A DNA stretch of 64,000 nt, taken from assembly GCA_028753945.1 (NCBI GenBank), contig JAPNXP010000015.1, positions 1,984,001 through 2,048,000 of the forward strand, given 5' to 3'. Of the stretch, positions 45,466 through 55,987 are shown in pieces. Position 1 is the first letter of the stretch. Every line of letters begins with the position of its first letter. The position numbers and the translations under genes are program-made. The notes under the pieces are model-generated. The model was not told where the DNA came from. It searched no databases and worked only from the letters and a program-made list of their open reading frames with translations. The stretch comes from Hexactinellida sp. DTS-2022 (Eukaryota > Porifera > Hexactinellida).

Positions 45466-48400
45466 TCAATCGTCATCTATTATAAACACATCACTGAAGC
45501 TGTCGTTAGTAAAATAAGATTGATAGCGACCATTAATCAGATCAGTTACAAGCTCGAAGTGATTATTAAAATTCGCTAGATAGATTGCTGGAGTGGTGAA
45601 ATTTATGTGGTTAGAGTGATACCGATACCATCTAATTTCTCTCCAGGTGTTCTTAGAATTGAAATGATAATTTGTGACAAACAGGTCCACGTCTAACATC
45701 AGTGACACAGCTACCAATTCTACATCTGTTGCCCAAATGTGATCGGCGTCCATTTGAGATCTCAGAAGATACTCTGTTGGTGTCTGTTCATTAAACTTGA
45801 CTTGCAAGTAACGTTAAATAAATCCAGCGCCTTGAATTCCAATGGACCTATATATTTCACCTCTAAGTTTTGCGAAATAACTCTGCGAACCTGTCAATAC
45901 AGCTGATAATGCTCGGAAAAAACAGTTACCATCTGGTTCAATAGGCTCCTGTTCGAGTGGAACAAAACTTGACAATGGTTGTTGGATGTAATATTCTGCA
46001 TGGCTTAATGGTTTCTCAAATGGAAGACCAAGCAAATTGCATTTTGAAATTTGCCACTCCATAGATACTGGTGTGTAGCTAGGGACATTTTCAGAGGTGT
46101 CAACTTGCTGAAGAGTATAAGGAATAGATTTAAGGTCATCTTTGGTCCTTCTAATTATAAGTTGTTCTGCAAGGTAATCAATAACCTATAACATACAAAT
46201 AAATAAAATTTACTCGATTCTAAATCTAAATCATTATGGAATACTTACGGTAGGGCAGGGGAGTAGCTAGGGGGGGCGGGGGGGGCGGACCGCCCCGGGC
46301 GGCACTATTAAGGGGCGGCAATATTGAGGGGCGGCATAAAGCGGCATTAAATGTATCCGCCCCGGGCGGCATAGGTGCAAGCTACGCCTCTGCGGTGGGG
46401 TAAAGAATTTGATAGACATAGTCAAATGTATTCACTGATCGCGGTGGGTCTATCTCGGAAAAAGCTATTTCAGTCCATGAGACAGTTGACCAATTATTTC
46501 CTCTCTCTAAAATTTTAAGTAAACTCTAGAGTACCTATCTTTTAAGATAGTATTTAATACCTATGTACAATACTACCTATAAGTTATCAAAATATAGCAG
46601 AAAAAGTAGGATCTCGCAGTAATTACCATATCAAATGAACTTGCATCCTTCATGACAGTTAGTAAAATTGAGTTGGGCTGGTTAATAGTCTTCTTCGTGG
46701 AGTTGGACAACTCTTCGTGTAATGGCGATAAATAAGTATTCTTCTTAATATGCCCAATATTCTCCTCCTAAAATGCAAAGGGACGACATAAACGAATTGT
46801 ATAGTTAGGCACGAATATCTACCTCTGCGCATTTTAACTAAACAGGAATACGTTGTATTCTCACCAATTAATCAAAAACCAATTCAAATTAAACAAGGAG
46901 GAAGTGGGCATACCTTTAGACAATAGAAGGAGCCTAAGATTACTCTGCTAGGAATTCCATATGTAAAATTTGAGCTGACAGCATTTTTTTTCCCCTAGAA
47001 ATAAGCATTTGAAGTAACGTTCTGACAAATGTCATTTGTTGTCTCTCCACTGGTATCCGGGATACGCATTATACTATCGCATTTTACATTACCTCAACAT
47101 TCTTTATTCCAGTTGATGGATATGAACTTTGAGGCTGTTCGATTGATTTGTCCACGTGGCTACTATCGACATCCTAATATCAGATAAATAAATAAACTCA
47201 CTATCGTAAGGTAAATTATTAGTTATGGTCACTCACTTCTCCTAATCAGGGAAAGTATTTTCTACTTAGATGGATAGGATACTTCGTCACTTTTTCTCCC
47301 TTGTTTGTTAGTAAGTGGCTGTCTGTTATGCTCGAAATGACAAAAGGCCCCTTGTAAATAGGTTTATTCTTTGTCCCAGGCATTTTCTTTTGTTTAGCCA
47401 TATCGAGAACCAAGAAAAGTTCTCCTACCTCCATTTTTTGTCTAGACATGCGTTTATGATCAATTTAGTTTTTAGGTAATAAAAACTTAAGCCATAAACA
47501 ACCTTTTGGTTTCCACTTTGAGGTTATACAACCTTTTCTGTTTTGCCTGCTCAAAGTGGATGTTACATCTAGCATTGTCACGATCTTTAGCTCTACTCTG
47601 TTCCAATTCAACTGTCCATGAATTGCTATCTTCTACTAATTGGTCTGCATCTTTTTCATCTACGGACATAGTTGTAGTGTCATTCGAGTTTAAATATCGA
47701 AGGAGTGGGAGGTGGTTAAATTCACGTCCGAACATCAGGTAAAATGAACTAAAACCAGTAACACGTTTTCGATTACTATTTGCTGATAAAACAGCAGATT
47801 GCAACATTGTAGGCCACTCTACACCAGCTTCAGCTATCATTTTAGCAAGTTTCCTATATAATAGAGATGAATTGTCTTACTTATAATAATCTCCTAAAAT
47901 GTTCATTACTCACGTCTTAATAATCTTGTTGTGTGCCTCTACAAGGCCATTCCCTTGAGGTCGGTAAGCAGTCGTTGCACGATTGTCAACTTCAAGATTT
48001 TCGTGAAAATGTTTGAATTCCTACATGTAGAGAGAATAAATATTATTGCATAATGTCAGTGTATTGTTTATCATAAGCTTATGAGAGACTCACTTTGCTT
48101 GTAAATTATTTACCCTGGTCATGTTGAATAATGTCCGGAACACCATAAATTAAGTATATTTGAGATAGTGCTTCGATTACTGACTTAGTTGTCTTTGAAA
48201 TAATTTTAATAAGTGCCCGAGCTGCAACAAATTTGCTAAGATAGCAAACCACTACCAAGATATGTTTATAGCCCTCAGAATTGTTAGGTAAATCTGTTAC
48301 TAAGTCAATACCCACATGAGGGTAGTTTGGGTGGAGGGATGGGTGTCAATTTTCGATTCGGATGTGGAAGGAGGGGAGATGTCATTTGACATAAGTGACA

Positions 48401-49235
48401 TGTTTGAATCTATAAAATAAAGCTATGAATTTTTGAATTGACACCTAATGTTTGCAAAGCAGAATGGTCACGACAATAATTATCCTGGATATAATTATTC
48501 TACAAATATAAACGTGATACAATTTTGCATGAAATTAATGCATTTTGATGCATCATATTGCTTGGTAAAAGTAATTACGTACTTGTACAAGATGCAACTT
48601 CGTGACAGGCAACATTGCAACATTTATGATCTAATGAAGTTGCGCTACTTGTTCAAATAAAATATTCATACAAAATAACAGTTGGATAGAACAAAAGTAT
48701 ATTGTGTATGATGGGCTTGAGCCTAAGTAAAATTCAGAAATTTATACTCGGACCTGCTAAAACAGGTATCCCGTTAAAGCGTTGTCTAACTTACATAGTT
48801 TCGAATGTCATTATGCATTCCTTCCATCTATATTTAGCCTGGATAATTTCGGTGGTCTGATTTATACCAGAATGTTCTGTAATATGGTGTAAACGAATGA
48901 TATTTTGCACTTCAGCCTTAGTCGGGTAACGGATGAGTACGCTTTTCTTGTTTTTTTGGTGAATATATCTGAAAAAAATAAAAATAAATGAGGCAAATGA
49001 CAAACATTAATGCTATACATATATTTTACCAAAACTAGGTCACGAATTAAATATTTACCTTGGTACGATTATTGTCTTCTCCCAACTGAAACAATGAAGC
49101 ACCCTTCTTATAATTGAGTCTTGCACATTTCGTAGATGCCAGCAATCGAGGAGGTAGCACTTTTGCTGACAAATACTGAATCAACTCTTCGTAATCTGAT
49201 GTGTCCATTTGTATTTTATTAAACATTTGAAACAA
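45466..49235 (-). pseudogene. Ginger1 transposase: H2C2 integrase, GPF motif, OTU protease
   Basis: Minus strand, spliced, about ten exons. 49,059-49,235 is an N-terminal part with ATG at 49,235. 48,795-48,968 has LHHITEHSG, and 48,114-48,409 begins with TCHLCQ; together they form the H2C2 zinc site. VGIDLVTDLP and IIQHDQG give the two catalytic Asp. 47,914-48,020 has YRPQGNGLVEAHNK with the catalytic Glu. 47,503-47,853 contains GFSSFYLMFGREFN. 47,230-47,441 has YKGPFVISSI, the GPY/F motif. Later exons (about 47,092-47,173; 46,638-46,767; 45,838-46,190) lead to the OTU domain EPDGNCFFRALSAVL with its catalytic Asp/Cys, and NFNNHFELV with the catalytic His. Breaks: a frameshift before VGID (near 48,325), an in-frame TGA after the GPF exon, and a frame change near 45,810. 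Integrases of this type cut and join DNA; OTU proteases cleave ubiquitin chains. Confidence 0.88.
46255..46392. mobile_element. hAT-type MITE in Ginger1 intron
   Basis: A 138-bp element, ends CAGGGGAGTAGCTAGG and, reversed, CAGAGGCGTAGCTTGC. Flanks CGGTAGGG and CGGTGGGG (8 bp, one difference). The interior is CCGCCCCGGGCGGCA repeats. Confidence 0.82.
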
Positions 49236-49402
49236 TACATCTTTATATAAGTACCACAGTAAGCACGACGGTTCTATGTGGTTAATGACAAATTTATGCG
49301 TATACCATTAGAACATTACAACTTACAAGTAACCTTTCACGTCATAATATTGTTATTAGCGTATGAACATATATGTGGTTAACACGATTACATAGTTCCA
49401 AT

Positions 49403-50102
49403 CGTGACCTAAGTTATATAAGGCCTATGCACCAACTTTGTGAAACTGGACCATGGATTAAAGGAAGGCTAATGATAAATAGGTTATTTATCGTTATCTA
49501 AATAACTAGTAGTGATAGACCTCATAAATGTTCTATAACTATATAGGAACATGACATCAAGGTATACATAGCACCCTTCAGAATTGAGCTATGTCATCAT
49601 TTGATTGCGTAATCGCTATTTTTGGTGGGTATTATCGTGTTTTTATAGCCTGCTTTTAACATAGTTAGACGCGTTATAAATGTTCAAAATTTGAACATGA
49701 TGATGCCCATAACTAGTTAGATGAAATTTATCGAAATTATCAATGGGATGTTGACACATTCCTCGGTTGCCAAGGAAATGTATATTTCCTAAAATGAGCC
49801 ATATCTCAATAACTATCTATCTTACGTAAACTAGGCTAGTGCTGTTCTATCCGCAATAGGTAACTTCCTATTCATTGATAATACATTTTCTAGGCCTAAC
49901 TACAATAATCTTTGAGATAATGAGTATATTACCTCCTAAGGAATTAAGTGCTAATTATTTTATATAGTTATAGAACATTTATGAGGTCTATCACTACTAG
50001 TTATTTAGATAACGATAAATAACCTATTTATCATTAGCCTTCCTTTAATCCATGGTCCAGTTTCACAAAGTTGGTGCATAGGCCTTATATAACGTAGGTC
50101 AC
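49403..50102. mobile_element. 700-bp hAT-type element in Ginger1 right TIR
   Basis: Exact 8-bp duplication GTTCCAAT (49,395-49,402; 50,103-50,110). The inverted arms of ~145 bp start GTGACCTAAGTTATATAAGG and GTGACCTACGTTATATAAGG. The left Ginger1 TIR shows the intact site ATTGGAACTATG, which confirms the insertion. No coding region. Confidence 0.92.
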
Positions 50103-50790
50103 GTTCCAATATATTATATATCTCGAGAAATAAGGTGAGAAGAATAACAGTGGTAGTAGAAATCTCATGGTAGTAAAGATCTCATAGTAATAAATCATCC
50201 ATGGTCCATGTATACAAAGTAGTAGAAATCTCATACAACAGGCCTCATATCTGTTAGAAGCAATCGTAAATCACTACTCTTTGGAATATCCAGCCTGTTT
50301 CTATGTTTCGTTAACAGTTGGGTAACGTCGCTAAAACCCCTCTCCACGAAGTATGATGTGGGGAAAGCCAAAGTCCGAAATTTCGCCACCTTCCACATAT
50401 TTGGGAACTTGTTTCGTGTTGACATTTCCTGCCAAAACTGTTCATATCCCATCATTTTAAAAGTAACTTTATTTTCACTTAATTCTTCTTGCAATTCTTG
50501 TGAAATTTCATCAATGTCCACCCTAAATGGGTCAATAATCCAATCAGGTGGTTCAAGTTCCAGCAAATCTGTAAATCTCTTAATCATATCCTCTTTAAGG
50601 ACTTCGAGATGTTCGCAGTATGCTAGTAAGTCATCATCTGTAAGCTTGAGCTCTGCTAAACGAGGGAACTGATAATATTCTCGTCTACCAATGTTTTGTT
50701 AAATAACTTTAGCTTCCCAATAAATGAGCTAACAACGGTTTTGCATGCTTCCCGTCCCAAGGAATTGGCTACAAGACCCCTGACAAAAAA

Positions 50791-51080
50791 AATCTATTTA
50801 ATATTGATTAATCTTATTTAACATATAAGCTATATTTTTGTAACAGACAGCTTGGCTCTAGCTATCCTACTTTTCTTATTTCAGCAGTTATTGTGTAATT
50901 GGAACCAAAATGCTTCAATGAGAAAACAATATTGAACTTCAAATCTGGAGATTTATATAGATCAATACACTATACTTTGAAATGCGTTGATTTGAAGTTG
51001 ATTTGAGCCTATACTAACTTAGTACATACTATTGCACATTCATTGCGATAAACTTCTCATATAAATCAGTCAAGTAAGCG
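50791..51080. other. AT-rich, no gene recognised
   Basis: Upstream of the hAT remnant. It may contain further decayed hAT sequence. No motif or repeat could be assigned. Confidence 0.4.
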
Positions 51081-51863
51081 ATATCAAGATTTTGTTGCTA
51101 GAACAAGCTGCATTAATTAATTATAAAACCGGCAGAGACATTTTCCTTTTGAAAGCCATCTCACTTCGGTGTGTAGAAGCAGACGTTCGAATTAAAACTG
51201 TGGAATCTAATTCTATTGTTTCAACTTGTAAAATTAAATTGATTCAACTTTTTAGATCAAGTAGGCTTCGATTTTCTAATTGAAAATTAAGATTATATAT
51301 TCCATAACAACCAGTGTATTATATAGCCATTTGTAAATGCGCTCCTAATCCAGGTCTAATCCAATTTTCATACGTCTAAAACACAAATTAATGTTACGGT
51401 ATAGGAAAAGATTCCAATTTTTCGCGCTCCTAATTATTTTTTCTCCAAAAATCATTCTCCAAAAGGAGCGTCTCACGCTCCTGGATAATTCCTTGATAAC
51501 AACGATAAATTAAGATTATATTTCCTTCTGCAAGAATACTCTTAAACTATTTTAATTAATTGTAATTAATTCAGTCTTTATTTGACTTATATAGATGCTT
51601 CCAATTTGTTTATTAGGGGTCATCGAGTGTGCGGAATTGAAATTTTGTTCCAAATTAATTTTAATTACTCTTTATAACAAATAATTAAACTTGTAAATTT
51701 AAGTTGACATTGAAATTGGTGTTAAATTATTAATAATATTAATAGGTATTTATACTAATTTGATAAATAGCATTAATCCGAAAGATGATACAAGATATAA
51801 ACAAACTTCCAATTTATCAATTGATCCTTACACCTTTACAAATGGGTCTCTTGTTGTGATGAT
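51081..51863 (+). repeat. Diverged monomer fragment with GCGCTCCTAAT repeat
   Basis: Monomer landmarks TTCTATTGTTTCAACTTG, GTAGGCTTCGATTTTC and GGTCATCGAGTGTGCGG are present but diverged. A ~180-bp insert at 51,318-51,497 contains ATTTGTAAATGCGCTCCTAA and GGAGCGTCTCACGCTCC. Its relatives, in reverse, are at 53,292-53,465 and 54,483-54,620. Confidence 0.7.
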
Positions 51864-52338
51864 CATAGATGCATTATACGTAACGTATAACGTATATATG
51901 GTGCCATTATACGTTAGGTGAACGTATAATGCCATCATACGTTAGAGGATCATATGGTCAAAACGTATAATCATCATACGACGTATAACGTATAATGATT
52001 TTATACGATTTTCATTATACGTTCATTATACGTTCATTATACGTTACCATACGTTCATTATACGTTCATTATACGTTACCATACGTTCATCATACGTTCA
52101 TTATACGTTACCATACGTTATGTATCGAAGAAACCTGTCTTCCTTAGCATCACTAATAGTCACGTTTTAGTTTTTACTAAATTGACTAAATTCAGTTTCA
52201 TCGTATGATGGTATCATACGTTGGCCATTTGTTATACGTTGATTATACGCTCGAACGTATATATGATCCATTATACGTATATATGATCCATTATACGCTC
52301 CCCGAACGTATAACGTATGATCGTATAATGCATCTATG
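51864..52338. mobile_element. hAT-type MITE built of TATACGTT repeats, copy 2
   Basis: Exact 8-bp duplication GTGATGAT (51,856-51,863; 52,339-52,346). Perfect ends CATAGATGCATTATACG on both sides (reversed). The left half has ATTATACGTTC repeated with ~13-24-bp periods around ATTATACGTTACCATACG. A ~100-bp unique centre lies at 52,098-52,195. Confidence 0.92.
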
Positions 52339-52346
52339 GTGATGAT

Positions 52347-52750
52347 GACATCGTCAAAAAAATGTGCTTTCACAATTTTGTAAATTATATAATTCGAATG
52401 GGTTGGTTGGTGTTGGGTGAACACCCAACACGCGCGCGCGCACATAAAAATGCTGATTCATCACCTATTACATTTATCATTCGACTTAAACTTGAATAAC
52501 TCTGAAATGAAGTGAGCTAAAACGAAACTTCCAACTCAATAAGGGTCGTTGCATTCTGAAAAACCTTTCAAATTTTTTTTAACACCTTCATAGTGATGAT
52601 GACATGGCGAAAAAATCCAAAATTGCAGCTGTGCTGACAGCATTTTCCTTTGGAGGCACTATCAATTAACCAATCAGTAGCCACCAAATGATAGTGCCTC
52701 CAAAGGAACATGCGTCGGCACAGCTGCAATTTTGGATTTTTATATTAGTG
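52347..52750 (+). repeat. Monomer fragment with hairpin
   Basis: The monomer resumes at ATGACATCGTCAAAAAAATG. It includes a (CG)n tract at 52,431-52,441 and ends just after hairpin H20. No right-hand block follows. Confidence 0.8.
52617..52735. repeat. Monomer hairpin H20, most complete stem
   Basis: Here the inner right arm reads TGATAGTGCCTCCAAAGG, so the pairing through CCTTTGGAGGCACTATCA is uninterrupted. Other copies have GTGCCACC and one mismatch. It is the short-arm type (GCAGCTGTGC / GCACAGCTGC). The loop ATTAACCAATCAGTAGCC is unlike all others. Confidence 0.85.
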
Positions 52751-52927
52751 TTTAGTGTTTAAATGGCTCATTTAACAGACAAATGAGCGATTAAGTGTAA
52801 CATCAAATTGATATCTTTAAAATTAAAAATTTCACAGGTTCCTGAACCTATGATAGAAATAATCCTAAATTTGAGATTTGTGGATAATTACTAAGTAAGT
52901 TTTATCATAGCATTCTATACTCTAAGG

Positions 52928-53245
52928 CAGGTGTGTGCAACCTCTTTTAACCCTGGCCCGCATTGTGCTTCTCAGATCTGTTCACGGGCCGCGATTCGGA
53001 TAGTTTTCGAATCTTCAGATTTAGATTAGATCATTAGAAGAAAACATTGTTTAAGTTTTGAATAATTACAATAATTAAGTGTTTTGACTAAGAGAAATAA
53101 TGTCACAAAATTATAATAATTGTCACAAGGTCACATATGTGTTCCTTAGTGAAGGATCTGTGATTGTTCAGGATTGCTTCGCGGGCCGCAGCACAGAGCG
53201 TTGCGGGCCGCATATGGCCCGCGGGCCGCAGGTTGCACACCCCTG
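52928..53245. mobile_element. hAT-type MITE, CAGGTGTGTGCAACCT ends
   Basis: Exact 8-bp duplication CTCTAAGG (52,920-52,927; 53,246-53,253). Ends CAGGTGTGTGCAACCT and, reversed, CAGGGGTGTGCAACCTGC. Interior GCGGGCCGCA repeats resemble Charlie-type MITEs. Confidence 0.9.
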
Positions 53246-53253
53246 CTCTAAGG

Positions 53254-54914
53254 TAATGCTGCGGTTGAATGGACTTGGACCATGGACAAGGATTTATCCA
53301 GGAGCGCGAGACGCTCCTTTTGGAGTATGATTCTTTGCAAAATTTTAATTAGGAGCGCTAAAATTTTCAATCTTCTCCTATACCGTAACATTAATTTGTG
53401 ATTTAGGCGTATGCAAATTGCATCAGACCAGGATTAGGAGCGTATTTACAAATGGCTGTATAATACACTGACCATGGATGAACTAGTATAGTCAACTAAA
53501 TATATGCAATGCAATTATTCTTCGAAATAAGTAATCCAGGGTGCTTCTACTTATGTAATTGTTTTATATAAAGGTGTTCATGTACAAGACGCATATTTTT
53601 GAGCTACCACTTGGTCGAAATGACGTCACCGTATTATCTAATAGGCAAAATATGCCAAAACTTTGAACGCATGTAAAATGTTCAATTTCGCTTTTTGATT
53701 ATTGTAATATACATTCAAATGATTATACACATTTTGCATAAAATTGGTTGGAGATAGAGCATCGAAATGTATTATCATTGAATAGGAAGTTAAGGACGGG
53801 GGGGCCTTTAAACCGGCCCCGCCGCATATAGCATTATACATAGCATATTGCCACAAATTAAAGTTTTTCAGACCGTGTGAGGTCAAATTAATTCCCAAGA
53901 GCCTCAAGATTTAGGGGAAAGGTCATTTTTTGTGGGGAGGGTCTTTTCAATAATTTTTTTAAAATCGGCGTAGTTTAACATTTAAATCAGTATCAGGTAT
54001 TTTACATAAGGAATAAATACACCAAATATAATGGAAATCGACAAAATTTGGTGTTTTATCTGATTTCCTAGTAAAGTCACCCCTTAGTAGTTAGTACTAT
54101 ACTCAACCCTTAAAAGAAAATGGAGAATATTCCTCATTAGTTTAGTATCCAGCGATCGGCATTGTTATTGATATATGTATTTGGATTATACGTAGTACGT
54201 ACAGTTGTTATTATGAACAAGGAGGCGGAAATCTGTTAAGGATTAGTAACATGGTTTAATTCCCAAGCCTATAAATAATAACGCATGCAATAATTTCGGT
54301 TAATACAAACGAATATCGACTGTCCCTTGGTTTTGTACTTAGACATAGTACTCTACTTAGAGTCTACTACATTTTTCTATTTTGAGCAGGGAAATTTCCT
54401 CGATTCTGAGGCTGTATAGTGTATACCATACCACTTATGGGAAAAATCACAATTATTCGTATATTACATACACACAAGGAATTTCCAGGAGCACAAAACG
54501 CTCCTGTTGGCGTATGTAGGACATGGGGAATTACATATTTTGAATCTTTGTTATACTATACATTAATTTGTATTAAAATTTGTCGGATCGGTTTAAGGGC
54601 GTATTCTTAAATGGCTGTAGACACTGAGTACCAGAAAATTATGTCTTAATGTAAATTAACAACTGTGCTAGGATAAGTTAAACTATCAAAATGATATATT
54701 CCTATCATTTACAATTCAGTCCAGAAAGATGTGGCAGTTAGAATAAACTAAGGAGAAATGCAAAAAAATGCCAAATTAATTATCTAAAATAATTTTACTG
54801 AATTTACAAATGAATTAGAAAAATAATTATAAATTATGCCATTATAAAGCATAGTGAAAATTCAATATAACTACGAAATATTATACGTAGGACATCATAT
54901 GTCTCGTTAGACGT
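53254..54914. other. Intergenic with two GGAGCG repeats
   Basis: Copies of the GCTCCTAAT family lie at 53,292-53,465 (CCAGGAGCGCGAGACGCTCC) and 54,483-54,620 (CCAGGAGCACAAAACGCTCC). A GGGGGGGCCTTTAAACCGGCC stretch lies near 53,796. The remainder, 53,470-54,480 and 54,620-54,914, is AT-rich with no recognisable gene; its last part is probably the 3' untranslated region of the gene on the minus strand. Confidence 0.6.
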
Positions 54915-55947
54915 TTAGTTGTTAATTGGTATGTGAATATTATTCGAGATTCTGTGTTCTTGTTTGGCTAATACAGCCCATGCAGCAGCACACTGAGCTA
55001 GCTTTATTATTTCAGGGAAATGAGAGAAGAATCCAGTAGGAAGCTTCCACTCCTTCTCATCGGCATATTCATTTATACTCTCTTTCAGTCTATGAGAGAA
55101 TAATATTACAATCAGGTTCTTTTATTATGGACATTTAAGTGGTCAAAAATTGTGTTCATAATAAAGAGACTTCATAATAAGCGAATTCAACTTAACTTAA
55201 TACAAACCCTATGTAAGTTGTTAATTTGGGACCATATGGCTTGTTCATAATAAAAGTTTTTCATATGAATATTAAGCAGACAAAACTGTTCACAATAAGC
55301 TGAATGTAGTTAAACACACATCATAGTATTTAAGTTAGAATTTAAGCCTTTGGCTCATAGGCTACTTACCCATAATCCTTCTCTTCATCTCCTCTCTCTC
55401 GCAGAAAGAAGAGGATGAACTCGTGGAGATACACCAGTACCTTCTCAACTGGAAAGTGATCACAGCTCTGTTCTATCTGTCTTCTCTCCTCCTCACTAAC
55501 AGCTTCCCGAAACTCGTCTCTCAGAGATGAGAATGGAATCTGTAGAATATTAATTACATACCTACAGATGTACAGTAGGGAATACAAAGTACATACCTGA
55601 CCGAGGAGAGAAAGCTTACGAGCTTTCTCAACAGACAGGAAACTCCAGAAGCTGAGTACGTGTTTTAGTCTTAACACACCTTCTGCCTGTAGAACAACAG
55701 TTAACGACAAAATAATACAAATAAGATGAGCACGTACTCTTCTGCTCTGCAGAGGACCAGCTCCCTGGGTACCATGAGGATACCTGAGAACGTCATGTAG
55801 ATAGGAGCAGACTCTCTGCTCCGGGTCTCCTCCTGCTGAGGATAAGAATCCAATCACCACATCCAGCACAAGGAGAACATCACTCACGGACTCAAGAGAC
55901 TCCAAATCTTCTCGTATTGCTCTCCACAGCATTTCCTTCAACTCAGT

Positions 55948-55987
<40 letters not shown>

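Larger units (their letters stand above)
45211..50240 (-). mobile_element. Ginger1 DNA transposon (integrase + OTU)
   Basis: Ends TGTTGTATGAGATTTC and GAAATCTCATACAACA. The 4-bp duplication GGCC lies at 45,207-45,210 and 50,241-50,244. TIRs are about 187 bp (45,211-45,397; the right one is interrupted). It encodes a gypsy-type integrase followed by an OTU protease on the minus strand, the domain pairing known for Ginger1 transposons, whose published TIR length range (about 40-270 bp) and 4-bp targets fit. Confidence 0.9.
45009..50790 (-). mobile_element. hAT element remnant hosting the Ginger1 insertion
   Basis: The 3' terminus CAGTATTTCTCAATCTA at 45,009 is a hAT-like end that abuts the P-element fragment. 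The transposase C-terminus reads in from 50,790. The 5' end and matching target duplication were not found, so the element is truncated or its boundary is eroded. Confidence 0.7.
45117..50790 (-). pseudogene. hAT transposase C-terminus, split by Ginger1
   Basis: From 50,790 downward: RGLVANSLGREACKTVVSSF and GKLKLFNKTLV, a frame change near 50,670, then FPRLAELKLTDDDLLAYCEH, LEPPDWIIDPF and FPTSYFVERGFSDVTQLLTK, HRNRLDIP. This is the dimerisation region of ZBED5/SCAND3-type hAT transposases. The frame meets the Ginger1 end at 50,244. If the 5-kb Ginger1 and one GGCC copy are removed, the reading continues MRP-NVKKIIEEHHIQVPLRID and stops at 45,117. The perfect continuation shows the insertion point exactly. 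Confidence 0.85.

Noticed and set aside
50358-50672. Plus-strand ORF of 104 codons
   Set aside because: Antisense to the hAT transposase, whose family motifs are clear on the minus strand.
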